A stretch of DNA of 64,000 bases from Kluyvera georgiana ATCC 51603 (GTDB lineage Bacteria; Pseudomonadota; Gammaproteobacteria; Enterobacterales; Enterobacteriaceae), in contig NZ_LXEU01000067.1 in assembly GCF_001654985.1 (NCBI RefSeq), forward strand, positions 1-64,000. The letters run 5' to 3'. A program made the translations under genes and the position numbers. The notes under the pieces are model-generated. The model made no database searches, was not told the origin of the DNA, and saw nothing but the letters and a program-made list of their open reading frames with translations. The stretch's first letter is position 1. Every line of letters begins with the position of its first letter. Positions 61,838-64,000 of the stretch are shown one piece after another.

Positions 61838-62902
61838 TCAGGCGGCGGGAAGCCGTTCGCTGGTCAGGGCGCTGTTGCGCCCCTGATTTTTGGCTTCGTA
61901 CAGCGCTTTATCCGCCATCTGAATCGCCGCGTCGATATCGTTATCCTCTAGCGGGGCAATACCGATACTGACGGTGACGTGAGTGGCGACGCTGGCATTA
62001 AACATATGTGGGATCTTCAGATCGTAGACCTGCTGACGAATGCGCTCCGCCGTCAGGATGGCATTATTCAGATCACACTGCGGCAGCAGCACCAAAAATT
62101 CTTCGCCACCATAGCGGGTCACAATATCGCGTGAGCGCACCGCGTTGCGAATGGCGGCGGAAACACGCATCAGCGCCTGATCGCCCATCATATGGCCGTA
62201 GTGGTCGTTGTAGGCCTTAAAATGGTCGATATCCAGCAGTAGAACCGAGTGTTGGGCCGGGCCAAGCGCTTTCAGTGAATCCAGGCGAAACTGGAAGCCG
62301 CGACGATTATACAGGCCGGTAAGCGGATCGAGCATGCTCAAGCCGTTCAGCGTTTCGCGTTCCTCCAGCAGTTTATACATCAACCCCTGGGCAAAGCTGT
62401 CGTTACGCCGCTGGATGATGTGCTGAATGGTAATACCGATTAATGGTAGCGCGAAGCAGTAGACCATTCGCCACCACTCTTCAGAATTGCTGCTGAACAG
62501 GCAGACAATAAAAGTCGGTAATGAATGCAGTGCAAACGCAATGATATTATTTGAAAAGGCAATAGTCCCGACAAATAACACGCTAAATAGCGCAACCATT
62601 TGAAAGTTATCATTTACCGCAGGGAGCACAAAAGTTTTACTTAAAATATGCCAGCCCCACAGGCAGCCAAATATTGCCGAAACTATCGGCAGGTTGAGTT
62701 TGACTCTCGCGTAGCGCCAGTTCCACAGCAGCATAGCGCCGCTACCCACCGCAATGAGCATTGCCGGTAGGGGAAATATATGTACATCATATATCGGACT
62801 AAACACCGACAGCGCCGATGAGACCAAATTGAGAAACAAAAACAGCCGGAACGTTAGCTGATATTTTTGCGCACGCAGGGTACGCCAGGATTGTACAGTC
62901 AT
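61838..62902 (-). CDS. Diguanylate cyclase (GGDEF) with N-terminal membrane domain
   Basis: A 354-residue protein. Residues 1-165 hold about six hydrophobic helices, a MASE-type sensor; residues 185-345 hold the GGDEF domain. The active motif is GGEEF in VTRYGGEEFLVLLPQ (about residues 271-285), preceded at five residues by the inhibitory-site RSRD. Other blocks are DPLTGLYNRRGF and DIDHFKAYNDHYGHMMGDQAL. It should make c-di-GMP with product inhibition. It sits between fhuF and yjjZ, which are neighbours in E. coli, so it is an insertion here. Confidence 0.9.
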   Translation of the reverse strand: MTVQSWRTLRAQKYQLTFRLFLFLNLVSSALSVFSPIYDVHIFPLPAMLIAVGSGAMLLWNWRYARVKLNLPIVSAIFGCLWGWHILSKTFVLPAVNDNFQMVALFSVLFVGTIAFSNNIIAFALHSLPTFIVCLFSSNSEEWWRMVYCFALPLIGITIQHIIQRRNDSFAQGLMYKLLEERETLNGLSMLDPLTGLYNRRGFQFRLDSLKALGPAQHSVLLLDIDHFKAYNDHYGHMMGDQALMRVSAAIRNAVRSRDIVTRYGGEEFLVLLPQCDLNNAILTAERIRQQVYDLKIPHMFNASVATHVTVSIGIAPLEDNDIDAAIQMADKALYEAKNQGRNSALTSERLPAA

Positions 62903-63095
62903 TGTTTGAAGTTGTAGTCAGCCTTAAATAAATAAGTAACTGCATCAAAAGCAACAATAATGCAGGAAGAGTCGTGCGCTTGCCTTATATTTGACATGCT
63001 GGTTTTTTAGACAACTTAACACCATATAATATTCATGTCATTAATGAATATGAAACCTTAGCGCAATAGCAGACAAATGACAAAAAAGACTATAT

Positions 63096-63114
63096 GATAT
63101 TGGTAATCATTATC
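63096..63114 (+). promoter_or_regulatory. Fur box of yjjZ
   Basis: GATATTGGTAATCATTATC matches the 19-bp Fur consensus at 17 positions and lies 18 bp before the yjjZ start. Confidence 0.85.
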
Positions 63115-63131
63115 ATTTAAAGGGCGGAATC

Positions 63132-63371
63132 ATGTTGCAAAAAACGTTAGGCAGCGGCTGGGGAGTACTGCTTCCGGGGGGGGGAATTGCGCTACTGAGC
63201 ACCATGGGGCTTTCAGCCGATGTTTGGCGTGGCGTGATTGTTTGTGGGCTGCTGCTGAGCAGTGCGATGATCTGGCATCGTCAGCTGAGACACTTTGTAC
63301 TGTTGCCGTCTTGCATTGCGTTAATTGGTGGTATTGTACTGATTATAATGAATTTAAAATCGATGGAGTGA
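63132..63371 (+). CDS. yjjZ: YjjZ, DUF1435 small membrane protein
   Basis: A 79-residue protein with about two to three hydrophobic segments (GVLLPGGGIALLSTMGLSAD; VWRGVIVCGLLLSSAMIWHR; VLLPSCIALIGGIVLIIMNL). It is the orthologue of E. coli YjjZ by sequence and location beside the tRNA-Leu cluster. A strong Fur box in the promoter implies induction under iron limitation. Function unknown. The ATG follows AAAGGGCGGAATC. Confidence 0.88.
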   Translation: MLQKTLGSGWGVLLPGGGIALLSTMGLSADVWRGVIVCGLLLSSAMIWHRQLRHFVLLPSCIALIGGIVLIIMNLKSME

Positions 63372-63406
63372 AGCAAGAAAGGAAATCAGGAAGAGAACGA
63401 GGAGAC

Positions 63407-63493
63407 TGGTGCGAGGGGGGGGACTTGAACCCCCACGTCCGTAAGGACACTAACACCTGAAGCTAGCGCGTCTACCAATTCCGCCACCTTCGC
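63407..63493 (-). tRNA. leuV: tRNA-Leu (CAG), distal copy
   Basis: An 87-nt gene on the minus strand, GCGAAGGTGGCGGAATTGGT at the 5' end, anticodon loop TTCAGGT (anticodon CAG), a long class II variable arm with TGTCCTTACGGACG, T-loop GGTTCAAGTCC and encoded CCA. One of three in tandem; the individual symbol among leuV/P/Q is by position only. Confidence 0.95.
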
Positions 63494-63528
63494 ACAGACA
63501 TCTCGTTACTTTTGTTATATCGCCTCGT

Positions 63529-63614
63529 TGGTGCGAGGGGGGGGACTCGAACCCCCACATCCTAAGGACACTAACACCTGAAGCTAGCGCGTCTACCAAT
63601 TCCGCCACCTTCGC
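63529..63614 (-). tRNA. leuP: tRNA-Leu (CAG), middle copy
   Basis: An 86-nt minus-strand gene with anticodon CAG and encoded CCA. It differs from its neighbours in the variable arm (one base shorter, TTAGGATG in place of TTACGGACG) and in the T-loop (TTCGAGTC in place of TTCAAGTC). Symbol assigned by position. Confidence 0.94.
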
Positions 63615-63641
63615 ACAGTGCGAGCGATATAACGTGGATTA

Positions 63642-63728
63642 TGGTGCGAGGGGGGGGACTTGAACCCCCACGTCCGTAAGGACACTAACACCTGAAGCTA
63701 GCGCGTCTACCAATTCCGCCACCTTCGC
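63642..63728 (-). tRNA. leuQ: tRNA-Leu (CAG), promoter-proximal copy
   Basis: An 87-nt minus-strand gene identical in the visible parts to the distal copy: anticodon CAG, long variable arm and CCA encoded. It is the first transcribed of the three. Symbol by position. Confidence 0.95.
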
Positions 63729-63771
63729 ATACCATCGATTCTTTATGAAAGAATCGTTACCACGGAGGCGA

Positions 63772-63799
63772 ATTCTAGAGATTTTACGCTGTGCGTCAA
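63772..63799 (-). promoter_or_regulatory. Promoter of the tRNA-Leu operon
   Basis: On the minus strand TTGACG and TAGAAT are 16 bp apart, followed by a GC-rich discriminator (CGCCTCC), typical of stable-RNA promoters under stringent control. It is about 45 bp before the first tRNA. Confidence 0.78.
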
Positions 63800-63866
63800 T
63801 AGTTAATTATCGAAGACTGCGCGATTGCCGAAAAAAAAGGCGTTTATGCGGATTTTACCGTTTGTT

Positions 63867-63947
63867 GTAGGCCAGATAAGCGTTAGCGCCTACTGGCCTT
63901 GTGCGATGCAACGCCGGATAGCGGCGTAAATGCCTTATCCGGCCTGC
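63867..63947. repeat. BIME between tRNA-Leu operon and rsmC
   Basis: Opposed REP units GTAGGCCAGATAAGCG...CTACTGGCC (63867-63898) and GCCGGATAGCGGCG...CTTATCCGGCCTGC (63913-63947). They lie between rsmC and the tRNA promoter. Confidence 0.85.
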
Positions 63948-63952
63948 ATTGA

Positions 63953-64000
63953 TTAGGCTTTTTTCGCCTGACGGGTCATGACGGTGCGGTACACTTTGAA
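63953..64000 (-). CDS. rsmC: RsmC 16S rRNA m2G1207 methyltransferase, C-terminal end only
   Basis: The last 15 codons and stop on the minus strand read FKVYRTVMTRQAKKA, the C-terminus of enterobacterial RsmC. This agrees with the E. coli order, where rsmC lies beyond the tRNA-Leu array. The rest of the gene is outside the window. Confidence 0.85.
   Translation of the reverse strand, partial: FKVYRTVMTRQAKKA

Noticed and set aside
63407-63728. Regular 86-87 bp repeats that could suggest a CRISPR or a tandem repeat.
   Set aside because: They are three tRNA-Leu genes with cloverleaf features and encoded CCA.
63407-64000. Possible integration site of a mobile element at the tRNA-Leu array.
   Set aside because: No integrase, no tRNA-end duplication beyond the tandem genes, and the flanks keep the E. 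coli order.

Overview
The window is a chromosomal stretch of a gamma-proteobacterium of the family Enterobacteriaceae. The backbone keeps the gene order of the last part of the E. coli K-12 map: yjiL/yjiM, symE, yjiR-yjiS, yjiA-yjiX-btsT(yjiY), lgoR/lgoD, tsr, opgB-yjjA-dnaC-dnaT-yjjB-yjjP, yjjQ-bglJ, fhuF, yjjZ, a tRNA-Leu array, then the 3' end of rsmC. Tsr with a FliA-type promoter suggests a motile genus such as Enterobacter, Lelliottia, Citrobacter or K. aerogenes. I cannot fix the genus from the sequence alone. The window opens with the 3' end of a 23S gene, a 5S gene and the rrn terminator.

Layout. (1) 0.3-3.7 kb: an acid-sugar operon (enolase-superfamily dehydratase, MFS carrier, Crp/Fnr-type regulator). 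(2) 3.8-8.8 kb: the yhiI-rbbA-yhhJ ABC export operon. (3) 9.0-10.2 kb: a second tryptophanyl-tRNA synthetase behind a complete-looking Trp attenuator with a 17-codon leader peptide. (4) 10.6-13.7 kb: an unrecognised membrane-anchored protein in AT-rich DNA, then a MarR/HlyD/DUF2955 efflux operon. (5) 13.8-19.2 kb: a glycan module with no signal peptides (TIM-barrel-like protein, 803-residue protein, GH105) and two CRP-like sites. (6) 19.3-21.5 kb: a 2-hydroxyacyl-CoA-dehydratase-type set (DUF3343, YjiL, YjiM). (7) 21.5-30 kb: accessory genes in the slot of the E. coli immigration control region. It holds TauD-like, SymE/SymR with a LexA box, a Fic protein with an altered motif, an orphan HigA-like protein, YjiR, YjiS, an AraC/LysE pair and an aldehyde dehydrogenase. 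None of the hsd, mcr or mrr restriction genes is present.

(8) 29.6-33.5 kb: yjiA, yjiX and the pyruvate transporter btsT, with BtsR-like and CRP-like sites. (9) 33.5-41.2 kb: a pectin-type module of a lone sugar-binding protein, a second GH105 and a GH28 polygalacturonase carrying S-layer-homology-like repeats, then lgoR/lgoD and an Ldh_2-family reductase. (10) 41.4-48.9 kb: tsr, a GNAT protein, a MarT/FidL-like regulator pair, and a decayed spore-coat-U chaperone-usher operon whose chaperone is fused to the start of an EAL-domain gene. (11) 49-54.8 kb: conserved opgB, yjjA, dnaC, dnaT, yjjB, yjjP. (12) 55-64 kb: pobA with a frameshifted pobR, yjjQ-bglJ, a YbaK-family gene, an orphan PTS EIIC behind a 25-bp palindrome, Fur-controlled fhuF and yjjZ with a diguanylate cyclase between them, and three tRNA-Leu(CAG) genes.

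How it works together. Much of the window concerns uronic and aldonic acids, either as plant-wall fragments (two GH105, GH28, the 803-residue protein) or as free acids (LgoD, the dehydratase operon), with CRP-like sites at several promoters. No permease or ATPase gene accompanies the sugar-binding protein, so uptake must rely on genes elsewhere. The most notable items are the Trp attenuator, the GH28-SLH fusion, the EAL-chaperone chimera, the cytoplasmic glycan module and the orphan EIIC. No prophage, transposase or CRISPR array is visible.
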